In this document: positions 47,400-62,119 of the stretch, one piece after another
Layout of the letters: every line of letters begins with the position of its first letter
Numbering within the stretch: position 1 is the first letter of the stretch
From: Prinia subflava
Lineage: Eukaryota > Chordata > Aves > Passeriformes > Cisticolidae
Assembly: GCF_021018805.1 (NCBI RefSeq)
Contig: NC_086249.1
Location: forward strand, 76,596,472 to 76,660,471
Length of the DNA: 64,000 bases
Direction of reading: 5' to 3'
Notes under the pieces: generated by a model
The model's input: only the letters and a program-made list of their open reading frames with translations
Told to the model about the DNA's origin: nothing
Database searches by the model: none
Position numbers and translations under genes: made by a program

Positions 47400-50300
47400 A
47401 CAGTGGTTGGCAAAACATGAAGAAATTACTGCTGCATGCCAAAAGCTTCCACCCTGAGGCACCAGACAGGGATGGCATCAGCTGAAGAGAAGTTGGGCAA
47501 CAGAGGTACTTTCTCCTGCTTGGGGAGACTGAGATCAGGGAAGTCCCTGTTGGCAGCCTGGACTAGCAGGGGCCTTTTCAGCCCCTGTCAGTTGTCATTG
47601 CTTGCTCACATGGCCCCTTCTGAAGGCCCATAGAGAGACAGGTCCACTAGCTTTGCTTTAATTTTATAGGTGTCTGAGGTTCAGCGTGCTATAAAGTGCA
47701 CACAACCCCTGTCTCTCTGTTCAAAAAGGATTTTTCTTTGGCTAAGAGCATGCAAGGCAACTCCAAGATTTATTTGGTGAAATAATACTTCTCTGTGTGA
47801 TATTGGCAGATAACCTTTTTACTAATAAATGCGTGTGTTGTGCCTATTAATAAAATTCAAAAATGTCATCAGATGATAGCTATCAAATGCAAAAAAAGAT
47901 GATATTTTCCTTGCTGATGAACACATTTAAACTGAGCAGCTTTTACAGCTTACAAATGTTTTGGTTTTTTTTTCCCAAGAAGATTTCAAACACAAAACAC
48001 ACTACTAGTCTTGTAGGCAATTAACACTAATCCTGTTAACACTTGAAAACACATTATCAGTTTTAATAGCATGTGACCATTTCTCTAGCCTGTATTTCTA
48101 CTGCAAATGAGATTATATAGATGCAGAAACACAAATAATCCACTGGCACCATTGGAAAGAGTCCCTTGTCCTGACTGAGTCAGGTCAGAGTACACTTGGT
48201 AGCTCTGTTTGGGCTCTAGCACTAAGTATTCACAAGCCCAGATTTATAGCTTGACCCAACAACTATGAATTCAATGGCAAATCCATCTGGGTCCCTATTG
48301 AAAGCTATAGGATGTAGCTATTTCCACATGGAGGATTTTTTTTCACTCCCATCACAAAAACATCACAGGCCTTATATAGAAACAGCATAGCAATCACAAT
48401 ATTGGCAAAATGCAAAATCAAAACAAATCAAGGCTTCTGGTTCTAAATAAATATTCTGTGAGTAAATTCAGACTCACCCGTATTCAGCTGTCCTTCCTCT
48501 GAGGCAGGTCACTTGATGACTTTGATATATATATATATATGTAGGAAAAGGTATCCACCCTATGGGCTTTGGAATGTTAATTCCTACCTAGTGTGATGAC
48601 TGTTTTAAAGCACAATAAGTAATATATATTAAGAGCTTAGAACTCCAATGATTTCTTGCATCCAAATATTTGCACAAGTGGTGGTTAGTCAGACTTGGGA
48701 CAACTCTGTGAAAGGAAATAAACACTGGTTTTCCTCCATCAATAAGGACACTGATGCACAGTAAATGACTTGCAGAAATTATTGAAATGAATCAGTGGCA
48801 GACACCAGGCAAAAAACAGATCCCTGTGTAGTCCTCTCCTTGCTTTGCATCTGGACATATTTCTGGAAGGATTGTTTTTGTCTTGTTTCCTCAATTATTT
48901 CAGATAGGCAAGCTTTTAATTAAGTATCATACTTCCACATGAATTTTAACAAGGACAATTAAGGAAATCATCCCACTGCTTCATTGCTTACTACAAACCT
49001 AATCCAGGATGGCCACTTGACTACCTTGAGAGCAGAGGCTGGGTCTGAGTTTAAGATGTGGGGAGGCAGGAGTTTTCCAGCAGAAATTAGAGGAAGAAAT
49101 CAGTCTCTCAGCAACTGAAATTAGTGGGGACACACAGAGGGGCTCTGAAAGATTTGCACGTTGCAGCCAAGACAATTTTCACATATCTAAAGCATCTGAG
49201 TCACTCAGAGAAGGAAAGACAGTCTGGGAGGCCAGTGCCCTTCAATCCTGTTCCGTTTGCCACATTTTTCTCTTCCCTAGACTCTGCCCAGCATGCATGG
49301 AGGTTAGGAAGGCCAAGAGTTTCTTCTGATAGCTTTCTCTTCCTTATTTAATGCATCACGAATCCATCTATTCCCATTGCTCTTTTGTGACTGATGTGGC
49401 AGGTAGGAAATGCTGTTTTGGCCAGATACTAATTAATATGTTCAAGACCAGGCATTGATACAGGAGGTTTAGTATAAGGGTTAAGGTGAGTCTTAAATTT
49501 AGAACTCCTACTGAAATCTTCCCAAAGATTACAACAAAGCTAAGCAATCCTTCTTCATGTACAAACCTGATACCTCATTGTGATATCTCAGACTAGACTA
49601 TCATGTAAAACTTTTACTGGGGTTTAACATTTTGAACAGCAGAAGGTAAAGATTGACATAATGTAAGGTGCACATTTTTGTGGCGTTGTCATGGTTTAAC
49701 ACTTAGAAAATAGAAACATCACATGTACAGTATGCTTTAATTCTTTCAAAGGAAATAGCAACTGATTAAATGCTGGAGGGAAGGAAAACCAGAAGAAATT
49801 GTCTGGGAAAAGCTCATAGTGCACAGCTTGATGGCAGCAAACCCAGGATATATTTATTTATTCTCCACAGAACAAGACAATTTATATTAGAAAGAGATGT
49901 ATTCCCTCAAATAGAATTAGTATTAACATCTGAGTATCCTTTATATAAACAGCATCATGTTCCTCTGTCACTGAGCCTGTGTTCATGCTGAGGACCTGGG
50001 ACCTTCTTTGAGAAGTAGCCTATAGCCTTAGGTAGGACTTATTTCCTAATGCATTGTCCACTTACTGATGGTACTTAAGATAAAGTTTTAAATTTAAATA
50101 CTGTTTGTCTTTGCTACGTACTTTTTTTTCATTTGTTACCATCTAGTCACATTTTTCTACATTTCACAGTAGTCAAATGAATTCTTAATGCGTATTCTGC
50201 ACTGCGTTGCTCCTTATGTACTCACTGAGTAATGGATGTTATTTTTCAAATACAAGTTTTAAATACAAGATTTTTATCTGTGCTGCTATAAGCTCTTAGG

Positions 50301-51600
50301 TCCCTGGTACAGCTTCCTTGTATTCATATAAATTCCACTGTAAGCCCAAATAAGAGGATACTTTTTCAGCAGCATTATGGACTTTTTCTTGCTCAAAATC
50401 TCTTTATCCACCCTATTTTTTCCAACTGTCTTTTGGAGTAAAAGCTAAAACCAAGCACCCTCTATGGAAACATGCTCATATACACTGAATGGAGCAGGGC
50501 TCTCAGCCAGTGCATTTGTCCAAGGCACCACCACGTGACAAGAGCTGCCCGATGTTAGAAGACATCATCTTCTGCTCAAAGGTCTTTGTGGGACTGTAAA
50601 CTCAGAGCTTTGAGTGTAGGTGAGCCACTTAATGAGAGTGGGCTGCATCTGTCATTAGTACAGCACATTTTTTCATATTTATGATAGATTTAATTTGGAA
50701 AAATACATCAGGAGTACCATGTCAATACCTGATCTCTTTGTGCTGGGTTTGGTCAGCACAGTGTGTGACTGGGAGGGAAGGGATGGAAAGTCAAGGGAAG
50801 AGGAGGAGTTCACTTATCAGATAGTATCTGCATCTTAAATTTAAGAAGCAGGAAAGGTTCCTGGTATTCATGGGCATCCTGGCATTAAGTTGCAGACAGT
50901 GACCAGATCTCTGTAATCTGGCAATGACACTGTTGGTTACATTCAGGTAAAGGGATAGCAGAGTGGACAAAAAAATGTGACCTGACACAACAGCATTTTC
51001 CACTTGTCTCACATAAACTAGAAGGGACCACTCCTGAGGTCTAAAGCACACCAAGGTTCAGTACTAACAGCCCTTTCCTGCTCACAGATTTTCACTTTGT
51101 ATCTTTTGCCTCTCATGTCAAGGGTAGTTTTTTTATTCTGCTTTATTGAGAAATGATCAAAATGCAGCATCATTTTGAAAAGCATTTACATGCTGCACAT
51201 ATTATTCTCCTTCAAGTTGCAGGTTTTAGCATGACATTACTGAGTGGTGAGAATACTATCTAAAATTACTTGGAATGAACCCACATTAATTATTGTCTCC
51301 ATTGTGAGTTTCAGCTTCTTTCATAACATTGATAGGCAGATGAATTTCTCAGGTTGTTCCTTTTGTCTTGGACATAATTATAGGTAACACCAGGTATTCT
51401 GAGACTTTGTAACTGCTTTATAGGGAAGCTGCCCATCGCTGCTGACGTAGTTTGGATGCCTACCACTAACTGACCAGTTAAAGATGCATCTGTAGCATCA
51501 TCTCAGACAAATCCTCTATGGTTGTCCTTCCCAGCTTTTAAAGGGACACACCTAGTTTAATAATTACATTTACATAGTTTTTTCTTTTTTGCATCTAGTA
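47400..51600. other. Intergenic, no gene recognised
   Basis: The upstream flank of the lysozyme gene. A non-coding first exon probably lies here, because the coding first exon follows a TTTCCAG acceptor, but it cannot be placed. No other gene was seen. Confidence 0.45.
48524..48540. repeat. TA microsatellite
   Basis: About eight TA dinucleotides in intergenic DNA. Confidence 0.8.
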
Positions 51601-51611
51601 TACCTGGAAGT

Positions 51612-51735
51612 AATCATAGAATCATTTAGGCTGAAAAACACCTCTAAGATCATTGAGTCCAACCATTAACCCAGCACTGCAAATTCCACCACAAAACCAC
51701 ATCGCTATGCACCATATCTACACATCCTCAAAAGT
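51612..51735 (-). mobile_element. CR1 LINE 3' end
   Basis: Starts tcatagaatcatttaggctg and continues gatcattgagtccaaccatt, the antisense of a common avian CR1 subfamily tail. It is a different subfamily from the other copies here. Confidence 0.9.
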
Positions 51736-52064
51736 CTCCAAACCTGTAAGACATGAGGCTCCCAGTTTTCACTGTGTTCAGAATTGAACAAGTGCTGAGG
51801 GTCCCAATCTCTTCCTTATCTTGCCTTTCTGGAGAATGCAGATGAGCACTGAAGTAACATCCCACTCTGCATCTCTCTGTCCACCACATAAAATATCTAA
51901 AGTCTATGAGGGAGGAAAACAAGTATTTTCCTTGTGTTCTCTAAAATGAGGTTTTTAATTTTACTGTAGGAAAGATGTCCTAGCAAAAAGGTCACTGGAT
52001 TGGATTCTATGAGAGCTTGTTCACATCCCATCTTAAAGACAGATCTATCACCTAAAGCAAGTAG

Positions 52065-52845
52065 TTCGAAGTTTGAGCCAGGTTTAACCCAAGTTAGGGT
52101 CCTGCACACGGGTCAGGGCAACCCCAAGCACAGATATAGGCAGGGGGATAAATGGATTGAGAGCAGCCCTGAGAAGGACTTGGGTGTGCTGGTTGACAAG
52201 AAGCTCAACATGACCCAGCCATGTGCACTCACAGACCAGAAATGCAACTGTGTCTGGGCTGCACCCAAGTCAGTGTGGCCAGCAGGCTGAGGGAGGGGAT
52301 TCTGCCCCTCCACTGCATTCTCATAAGATCCCGCCTGGAGTAACACATTCAGCTCTGGGCTCCCAAAGTAAGAAGGATGTGCAACTGCTGGAGCAAGTCC
52401 AGAGGAGGGTCACCAGGGTGATCAGAGGGCTGGAGCACCTCTCCTATGAAGACAAGCTGAGAGAATTAGGATTGTTCAGCCTGGAAGAGGAAATATTCTG
52501 GGGAAGATCTTATAGCACATTCCACTGCCTAGAGGGGCCAAACAAGAGAGTTGTGGAGGCACTTTAAACAAGGGCATGTAGTGATAGGACAAGAGGGAAT
52601 GGCTTCAAACTGACAGAGGGTAGGCTTGGATTTGATACAAGGAAGAAAGTGTTTGTATGAGACACTGAAACAGGTTGCCCAGAGAAGTTGTGGGTGCCCC
52701 ATCCCTGGAAGTGCTGAAGGCCACACTGGATAGGGCTTTGAGCAACTTCATTTTGTGGAAGAAGTCCCTACCCATTGGGCTTGAAACTAAGTGATGTTTA
52801 AGGTTCCTTCCAACCCAAACCATTCTGTGTTTTGATGATAACTAT
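52065..52845 (+). mobile_element. CR1 LINE 3' fragment
   Basis: About 780 bp in sense orientation: gagaaggacttgggtgtgct, agatcccgcctggagtaac, gcaagtccagaggagggtca, ggctggagcacctctcctat, and the end aaggttccttccaacccaaa then ccattctgtg. Frames are disrupted. Confidence 0.95.
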
Positions 52846-52849
52846 TAAG

Positions 52850-55290
52850 GGCACTTCTGTGTGCCTGGAATTAATAATACAAAACCTTGAGGACTGTTAA
52901 CATTCTAGAAAACAAACAGGAAACTATTTCAGGCTTTTTTTCTAGGGCGGTGCACTAACAAAAGAAATAATTAGCAAGGAAGAAGTAGATCAGGAAGGTA
53001 ATTAATGTTGTTCTGTGTATTATAATCACCTGCTTTTCATACAATGTCGTCTTGGGAAAAGGCAACTGTTACCAGAGATTGCATGGTTTGCAAAGAAGGT
53101 AAGTTAATTTTTAAACCTTTTTTTTAAGAGTCGCATGTTGACGTCATACCACCAGGTGGATGATGCTTGAACAGGCTGTGTTCCAAAATGCAAATTATAT
53201 TAACACAGATTCAATGCTGAGCTGACACAGCTATGTGGCTACTAGATCAGTAGTTTAGGCAGCTCAAGCCATGGATGTAATAATTAATCAAAACCCAAAA
53301 AGCAGCTCTAGATTGTGCACCTTCATGGGCACTCTAAAAGTAAGTTTTCTTAACTACCTCCTTTCCATCAACAGCATCCAATATCTCTCAGTGTACATGC
53401 ACTTTAATTAACCACATTTGAACAAGGTATTTTTGGGTGATGCTCTGGTGTCTTATGTACTGCTTTAGCCGGTTTGATGTGTTACCTTAAATTGACAAAG
53501 AAGGTATGACCATAAGTTCCTTCTGTAGCATATGATGCAGAATGGTGCTCTGCAGAGGGACAGGGAACAAGGAGCATCTGGCAGACCACAATGTCTTGGA
53601 TTACCACAATCATATTGGACTGGCTGGATACTCCAAGCATGATCCAAGAACAAAAAATCAGAGTAGACCTTTTTTGTGTCAAATGTGATGGAACCTATCT
53701 CTATTTATCCTTTAAATGTGGCTCAGGAGCAACATACCCCTCAGAAGAGTTCTCAAGCAGTCTACTTAATATCACCTTCTGATTCTTGGAGGCTTTTCTT
53801 CAGCTCCAGAGTGTAACTCTCACGCTCAAACTGTCACATACAGCTATTCTAGAGAGACAGACAGATCAACCACTACTGACAGTATTTTCCTTTCAAAATG
53901 TGGGTTACACAGCTATTGGATATGCAATGAGTACAAAAGCTGAGGTATTTCTGCATCATCTAGTGCTTGTTTGTGTGTATGTGAGAGATGAAGTGACAGC
54001 ATCCCTCACACTGGGTTGGGAACACCAGCTTTACTCTTATGCGGAAGACAAAGGGCTTGTCTTAGAAACTGTACTGGTCAAAGCACAAATTTCTATAGAA
54101 AAGCCTTCATATTAGTATTTCTAGAAGGGGATAGAAAAAAAAGGATTACTTGTAATATAGGACTTGAGAGCATGAATTCATCTTTTGAGTTGGCCTCCCT
54201 CCACCCCTGTGACTCTTGCAGGTAATCCAGCCTACTGATGGGGGCTGAGAGCTACTCAGTTGTTACTGAGTTACTCAGTTGTTGTTGCCCTCTCCGTAAG
54301 CTGTTTCTCATTCTGCCTCTTTCTGGGACCAGACTTCTTCACACTCCCAGATCCCAAAGCTCAACTTAGCACTTTGCTTTGGGGTAGATTTCTTGAGTAG
54401 AAACACAGCAAAATCCAGGATCAATCAGTGATCAAGGAGTGTCCTGTCAAGTCCACATAGTTCAGCATCAAGAGCTGAACAATTGAGAGCCTGTTTGGTT
54501 ATTATTGCTTTCATACTTTTTAAAATTATTTCATACCAAGCATCAGGCACAGACTTAAGCTCTAATCATTATTCAAGTTATATGCTGAGTTCAGGCATAA
54601 ACCCCATCACTTCCAAAACTATACCTGAACATTTCTCATCTCTTTATTGTCTAACAACTTTTCATGGCTGACACTTGCCAGACCAGGTACCATTTTGTGT
54701 TTGGTCTAGGCTCAGGAACCTTAGTCAGTCATGTCCTCACATACCTCATCCATCTACTGTAAGCAATTAATCCCATAAAACCTGCATTCCTTTTGGATAT
54801 TGCAAGTCATCATCATCATCTATCAGCCCCATGGCCACTAGATTGCTGTTGACAAAGTAATCTTTCTGCTTTTCAAGTCTATACAGCTGACATTTATTTG
54901 AGCAAGTGTTCTATGTATTGTGACACTTCTACCTTGCTGTCCCAGGTCTTATGATCATGGACAATTCGGTAATTTAACCTGCATGGCAAAATCATTAAAC
55001 TCTACTACAGAAGAGTAATTTGTTCCTCACTACTCAAACTAGATGAATTTCCCATTTCTTAAAGAACTTCTAGGTTTCAGCAAAACCAAAATTTTTGGGT
55101 TTGAATTGTTCATCTCAAAGTAATATGCAGGATGGAGGTATAACCAAGAGGAGTGTTCAGTAGCAGTTTTAATGTTCATTCAAGACAGAATATGCAGAAA
55201 GCAGACATGAAGGTAAAGACTTGAAGGAACAAATCTGTGAGATTGCTACTTCAAAATAAATTTAAACTTATAGTATGAACAGTCTCAACT
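52850..55290. other. Intergenic, no gene recognised
   Basis: A 109-codon plus-strand frame (53786-54115) is the longest here, but it has no recognised domain and no clear splice context, so it is not called. Confidence 0.4.
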
Positions 55291-55294
55291 TCCC

Positions 55295-55395
55295 TTGTTA
55301 CCCATGTCCATGGCAGGGAGGTTGGAACTAGACGATCTCTAGGGTGATCTAGATGATCCCTTGCAACCCAGCCCACTCCATGGGTCTGATTCCAA
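55295..55395 (+). mobile_element. Short CR1 LINE 3' tail
   Basis: Contains gcagggaggttggaactaga and gatgatcccttgcaacccag, matching the last ~100 bp of CR1. Confidence 0.75.
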
Positions 55396-55399
55396 CCAA

Positions 55400-57100
55400 G
55401 CCACATATTCCTGCAAACTCCTTGTCTCAGCACTAGAGTATGCGTGGTCATGTTACAAGCTTGATGAAGGAAGAGGTTCCAGGAAGGATGAAGGAAGATT
55501 AGCCTAGAAAAAAAATCACCAGCTTAGCGTGACATGAAAGCACAGACTCCAAGTAGGATTTGCACTGAGTTCGTAATGAGGCCGTTCACGTGTGTTACTG
55601 AGTAACCTCCAACAATGCACCGTGCTGGAATCCTGACAAGTCAGCCCACATGTTTCCACACAGCACGCAACTACAGCAGAAGTGATTTTATATTTCCACA
55701 GCTTATTCAACACAATTAGGGCTCAGTGACGAGTCCTGCTGAGACACTTGTGAATATACTGTTGTAACATTGGTTTCCTGGATTTCATGCTACTGGATGC
55801 AGGAAAAAAAAAGGAGCACTTTCTACTGCATTTAGAGAGTTTGTGCATTAGAAAGGGGATCAACATGAAGCAAGTCTCCTTTATGCTTCTCCTACATCAA
55901 AAGGCAGCTGTGTACATCTTAACCTGATTGTGTTCTCAAAGTGATGGTGTATGTTAAGACAGAACTGTATATCGCCTCTTAGAAATCTAGAAAGGGCTGA
56001 TACAAACTTTCTGATGGATTTATTAATAAAGAAATTAATCCATAACACCTAGATCTCCTTCTTTGAAAGGATGCACTAGTCAATATTAGAATTAAAATAA
56101 TTTTATTTCAATGTACATGAACAGAAATAAAATATAATTTTTTAAACTTAAAGAGATATATTGCTGGGCTGGCCCAATCCCAAGTGCTCTCTACTACAAG
56201 GCAGCAAGACTGGCTAGACCCACTTCACTGCTTTTTGGACCAACTGGATTCAAAGTACCACCTCAAAAGGGTTCTTCAGCACAAAGCAAACAATTTTTTT
56301 GAAAATGAAAAGAAAACTCATCAACTGTTCACCCAGCCAGGAATTTTACATTGTGTCCAAGGAAGATCTCTTTTAAAAATTCTGTCCATTGCTGAAGAAC
56401 AATACACAGTATGCGGCACTATATCTAAACTTAACAATCAAGGTTTCTCCCAAATACTTTTCTCTAGTCTACTCTCTTGTACAAAGCATCTGCTATAAAA
56501 TCCACACATTCACAACCACAGAATGATACAAATCCGTGAACAAGGCTGTTTTCAATATGCTTGTTGCTATGTGCTATTACCTGCTGTATCAGCTCTGACA
56601 TGCAGCATTCGTAGATGGTAAAAGGGCATTTCTCTTGGCCATCTCTTTCAGAATTCACAGAAGTTATGGCTGTTTTTACAACTTATAGTGCAATGCAGGT
56701 AATTAATTCAATGGCATGATATGGCACCATAAGATAAGCAATTATTTGTTAAAAAGCACGATTTCTTTACTAGTAATTTTGTGGTGCTTTACTGATAATG
56801 TACATAATAATAAATATAAAAGACAACTGGAAGAGGAACTGATAGAGAACAACCCTTTTTCTTTTAAGTGTCTGTTACCTCCTTTAATAAAGTAAAAAAA
56901 AAACAACCTTGTCAGATTCAACAAAAGCAATAGGAAGTAGTTCCTCACATAGCACAGGTAAACTGTGGCCTCCTTGATACTAGGATACTATGAAGATTTA
57001 AAGAGATTTCTTTTTCTCCATTATTTTAAGCAGCAAATGCTCTCAGATATGGCATTCCCCAAGACACAGATTGCTTAAAGTAGATTGTGGGGAAGCACTG
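55400..57100. other. Flank of TXNDC9, no gene recognised
   Basis: AT-rich DNA downstream of TXNDC9 on its strand. Several AATAAA words occur on the minus strand (for example near 56020), any of which could end the transcript. Confidence 0.4.
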
Positions 57101-57139
57101 CTGTCTGGTCACCCTGTTTTCATCTTCCTTGTGCATCTT

Positions 57140-57205
57140 CTTTTAGCCACTGAGACCGGATCCTGGGCCAGAGGGACCTTTGGTCTGACTTCATACAGCT
57201 GTTTC
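57140..57205 (+). mobile_element. Ancient amniote LINE (CR1-type) tail
   Basis: The phrase ctgggccagagggacctttg followed by gtctgac resembles the conserved tail of old CR1-type LINEs shared with turtles and crocodilians. It is older than the avian CR1 copies elsewhere in the window. Confidence 0.45.
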
Positions 57206-57498
57206 TGAGTTACTTCAAAACATTTCATAAACTTATACTTAAGACAAAGGGCCTAAGTTCATCCTTTGCCATGTTGTTTAGTTAGAAGGACTAAGATTTT
57301 TCAAATTACAAATGACTCCCAAAAGAGGAAAAAAAAACCTTAAGCTTTTTTCAGCTGTGACTCAGTTGTATAAAACTGTATAGAAAAATGAGAATTATGT
57401 GCAGATGTAATGAAAAGCAGTAAGCTTTATAAAAAACATTCTTAGAAATGTACCACGCATAAACAAAAGATGATTTACAAATATATTTTGCGGCTCTT

Positions 57499-60400
57499 CT
57501 AGTCATCATCAGAATCTGAATCATATATCTTTCCTCTGATGGTCTTCTTGTCCAGCTTTGTAAAGCTTGTTCCATATTTCTTTTGACTTTGAAAAGGTGG
57601 TTCCATCAAGTTTCCACTACAGAAAAAGGGTAAAACAAGTTGATTAAGGCCATATTCATATAGTAAAGCATCATCTCTAATGACCCGTTTCTCCAGAAAA
57701 ACACATTCTAAAGAGAACACAATGCCTACTAGCTACAGCCACCCTAAGCAGCACTGTGGTGTTGCTAGCACAGCACATCCTGGTCAAAATGGCCTGGATA
57801 ACTGGAGTTAAGGTAGGAGTGTGAAAGTAAACAGCACCTGTGAGTGGAGCTGTAGAAAAAACTGTCTGAAAAGGCTTTTCCTGCAAACTGATCATGCTAA
57901 GGACAACCATCGGTCAGATGAAACTGTAACCACGAATTAGAGACACTTTCCAAAACAGGTGAGGAGCCACTGGCAAAAAAAGAAGCTAAAATGTTGCTAA
58001 TGGGGACTTCGGAGTCAGAACTGGGGTTTGCCATATGTCACCTTGCGCTGTCTCTGCCTAGGCCAGACAGAGCAGCTTCTCCACAGGACTGCACACTTTT
58101 TACAGGACTGTGGGGGAACTTGCACCTCAGAGTGGCCCCGTGATCCTGCAGGGGCTCTCTCATCAGCATGTGCATCCATGGGAATGGACCTGTGTTCCCT
58201 GGTGGCAACAGGAGGTTTTCACATCACGCTGGAGCACCTGCTTCTCTTCCAGGAGGGTTGCACAAGAAGGGAAATTCCCTCTGGCTGCTCATAAAAGGGT
58301 GTGCCCTGCCTTTGCTCACATGATCTGAGAGGGGTTTGTATCCAAACATGACCTGAGAGGAGTTTGTCAGCAAGTGAGTGAGCAATTACAACAATTACAA
58401 CCTTCTGGAATTAGCAATAAAGGGGTGTTTAGAAATTTGTAGTTCTTCACAAAATGTTGATATTATTTTGCTGATATTAATCCTAAATATACAGTTCACT
58501 GATTGGGATTTAATGACATATGTCAACATACCACTTGAATCCTGATTTTGGGCAAATCATCTGACCTGAACAGTTTTTCCCCTAAATACACTATACCCTT
58601 TTACCATCTCCTATCCCACAGGTTGAGGGAAAAGAACTATTTCTAAGCTCTGAGGAGGCCTATGACCTTTTCATGAACTCTTAGGAGTGGGACATTAGTT
58701 TCAGAGCAGTGTGGAAATGTGGCTTGCATTGCAAAGCCGGGCCTGCCAAAATGAACAAAAACTGAAATTCCCCCACTCCACGAGGAGCTAAGAACAAATA
58801 CACAGTACTAGTAGAGTCAAGTAGAAGTAAAATTATGCCATAAGCCAATGTGTCAATGTTTAGCAAATTCAGTGGTGCTTGATACAACTCCAGTGAAGGA
58901 TTTTTCCCATAAAAGGCTGTTGCTGTCCAGCATATACATCCAAGCTGTCTCTGCATATTTGATTTTTACTGACCTGGGAAATACCAGTTGATTTAAAATT
59001 ATAAATTCAGTCATTTCACCTGAAGTTCAACAGCTACTAAGCCAAATTGAATAGCAGGTTCTTTGGCTTTAAGATATACTACTTCTTGCCAAACTTTTAC
59101 CTCATTAGACATCTAAATAAATTCAGGTCATGAAAACTAAAATTAAAAAACCACACTAAACCACATTCAGAACAACAGAGCAAAATTAACTTAAAAAGAG
59201 AGATGACATTTGAGCCACATTAGAAAGGAAAGCAGAATTTTGGTAAATAATTCTCCTGTGAAGTTAGACTATTGTGGTGACAGATATGTTCTACTGCCTT
59301 TTGTTCTGTAGTCTTTAACAAGGTATTTATGATGATTATAATTTATTTTTATAATTTATTTACCAATTTATTTAACTTATTCAAATTATTTTCCCTTTTC
59401 AGTACCGTTTTCTGAATAAAAAAATATATTCATGTATGTAATACTGACTTAGATGCAGTTTAAGGACGACTTGCTGGGTTTTCTCTCAAGTGGATTAAAA
59501 ATGCTCGGACTTCACTGCATTGCAGCTATGGCATGAAGCATCTACAGATGCTATAGGATTACATCAAATGCACGACTCTGAAGCCATATCAGAGCATCAC
59601 TGCTACTCCACACACCTCATGACAAGAACTGGGCTTATTTTTACTACTCAACAAAAAGGACTCATTACAATGTCTCAATACTTTGCCTAAGAGATTCTCT
59701 TCTTTCCCTCGATGAAGCATGCAGATTAAACAACTAGATTAAACTCTTACCTGTCTTTTTAATGTATAACACACTGAATTTACAGCATTTCAGATTCTCC
59801 TGTCTGCAAGCTCACTCTCTTTGTATTTTATCTGAAAATAAAAGAATCATGAAACGCTTAATTACCTGTAATTAATTACGTCTGCACAGCCTAGTCTCCA
59901 TTCTAAGGTTTCTGTAGTGAAGTCATCAGTGTTCCCGAGGTCAGTAAAGCCCACGACGTAGTCCTGTGTTTTTCCATCTTTTATTAGTGCTAGAGTGGGA
60001 ATTACTTTGATGCGCAGTCTCTCGCACAAGAAAGGAGATTTTTCAGCATTTAATTTCAAGAATTTTGTCTCAATGTGCTTTTTTGCCAATACAGTCAAAT
60101 GTTTGTCCATTATTTGGCACCTGTGGAAAAATTAACCCAAAATATATAAAGTGTTAGAATGAATAAGCTGAAGAATATGCATTTGAGAGAAAGTTTAAAA
60201 GGAGCAACAAAGAGCTCGTTTTATCATGTTAATACTTAGACATGACCTTTGTAATCGAGAATTTAGTTTCAAGAAAAACTATGTTTCAGAGCTAGCTGGA
60301 GTTAATGACATAGTGGAGCAGCCTGGAGCACCTCTACTGTACAATTATACCATCCCTTTCTCTAATTTCTTCCTAATTACTTTCTATACACCTGGAAGCC

Positions 60401-62114
60401 TTGCTCTCATTTCTTGAGGCCTGCACTTACTGATGACATTTCTTTGTATTGCCCCAGCTCTAAGCTTCACTGCCTGTCAACTGGAAAAAAATTCTCTATG
60501 GAAGATTTCTTCAGAGAAGTACTCTCAATGTGTTACAGTACTTTCGATTTTTGCAGTCACTTCCTTCACAGCTGAGATGCAGTAACTCAGTGTAAGTGAA
60601 AAAAAAGTGATTTGCACAGACTGCTTTGCACAGTAGTGCTAAAGACAAAAATACTTCACTTCTCTGTTGCCATGGAACAGGAGTGAACATACAATTATTG
60701 TTTCTCAGCTATGGGACACTGACGTGAACTGCTCAAAATACTTGTCAGATCACAGAGGTTTGTGGACTTGCCACCTGCAATCTCAGCTTTTTGGACTGTT
60801 TTCTCTAAGTGGTTTGGCTTGGCTGCATGAACTCTGTGCTGTGACTATCCTTAAAGTTGAAAGAAGAGCTGAAAAAAAGTTGGACTGGCAAAGATGAAAG
60901 CAACCTGATACAGTGGTTGGTAAACTCAACACAGGAGCTTTAACCTGTTTGCCAGCGTGACACATTTTACAAAGCATTTCCTCAAAAGTTCCTTCTCCTG
61001 TCTGAGCCTACACACTTTGCTGATTCAAGAAACAAGAACCCAAGCCTGTCCTGAGCTACTTTATTTGCAGCGACAGCCTTTCACTCTCTTGAGTACAAGC
61101 TAGCCAAATAGAATGCTTTAAACATTTAGGAAATTTAGGACACAGATACCTCACTGCAAAATCCAGCTTTGACCTCTTTCAGTTTCTCACATGGAGGCTT
61201 ACTTCAGTTTATATTCTATAAGCTAGAGAAAACATAACACATTTGGGAAAAAGAAAAGCCACCAAAGAACCAAAACCAAGACAACTGGCTCCTCCTTCAA
61301 TAAACTACTTTACTTTGCAACTGCATTTTAACAGAACACATTGAGAGAGACCCAGGAACAGCCTACAACCCAGAACTTCTGAAATTCTTCCAAGGAAGTG
61401 GGACATCTTAGTTTGGGTTCCTATTCTGAGTCAGAACATATTCTCAGATCTAGGTGTCTCACACACTAAAAAAAGTGACAGAATCACAAAGGCACAGGCA
61501 CAAAGGGAAAGCAGCTGCAACTGATCCTTTCAAAGTAAAAGGTTAAATTCTCAAGATGCCTAGACAAGATTTTGGTATATTTATTTTTTCTGCTCGCCAG
61601 AATCACCTGGAATATCTCTATCTGGAATAACCAAAGCCATCTTTTTGAAGTGCTGCTCTTGTATGGTCTACATTTACAGACCTGGCTGCCTCAAATCAAT
61701 ACTGAAATATAGCAGTTTCTCAAATATTGTCAAAGAGGTTATACATCTATGTTCTAATCAACTATGTAGCAGTTAAATATTAGTTATTGTCAAATCATGT
61801 TCAGATTAACTGTAGTGGAAAAAATAGATTTAAAAAATCAAACTCTTGAAAAGTGACTGAGCTTTATAATGAAGCAATGTGAATACTTCTAAAAATGCCT
61901 GTTCATGAGTGGGATTTGAAAGAACAAAAAAATGCATCTGTTTTTGTAGACATCTTTATACAAAAGGTTTTTTCAGTACAGCTTGTTTACTATACCTGAA
62001 TGTTGTATCTCTATAGAAATGGCAGACCACATTTTTACTTTCTTTGACTTCTTGGAAAAAGTCTCTCTCGCTTGGGATTTCTCTATATTCTCCATGTCCT
62101 TTTGAAAGCCACTC
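57499..62114 (-). CDS. TXNDC9: TXNDC9 (phosducin-like thioredoxin-fold protein), 5' part missing
   Basis: TXNDC9 binds the cytosolic chaperonin CCT and modulates folding of actin and tubulin. Three coding exons join in frame: 62114-61996, 60120-59866 and 57616-57499, 163 codons plus stop. Exon one here starts [20 protein letters not shown] and covers VVCHFYRD. The second holds the thioredoxin-like core ([53 protein letters not shown]). The last ends [14 protein letters not shown], the acidic tail of the family. As in other TXNDC9 proteins the thioredoxin CxxC motif is absent: the site reads TFRC. About 63 N-terminal residues expected from human are not in the window, so their exon should lie beyond 64000. 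No disruption is seen. Confidence 0.95.
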
Positions 62115-62119
62115 CTTTT

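Noticed and set aside
53786..54115. 109-codon plus-strand open frame, considered as a beta-barrel import protein fragment
   Set aside because: The resemblance was to isolated words only. There is no domain-length similarity and no splice context.
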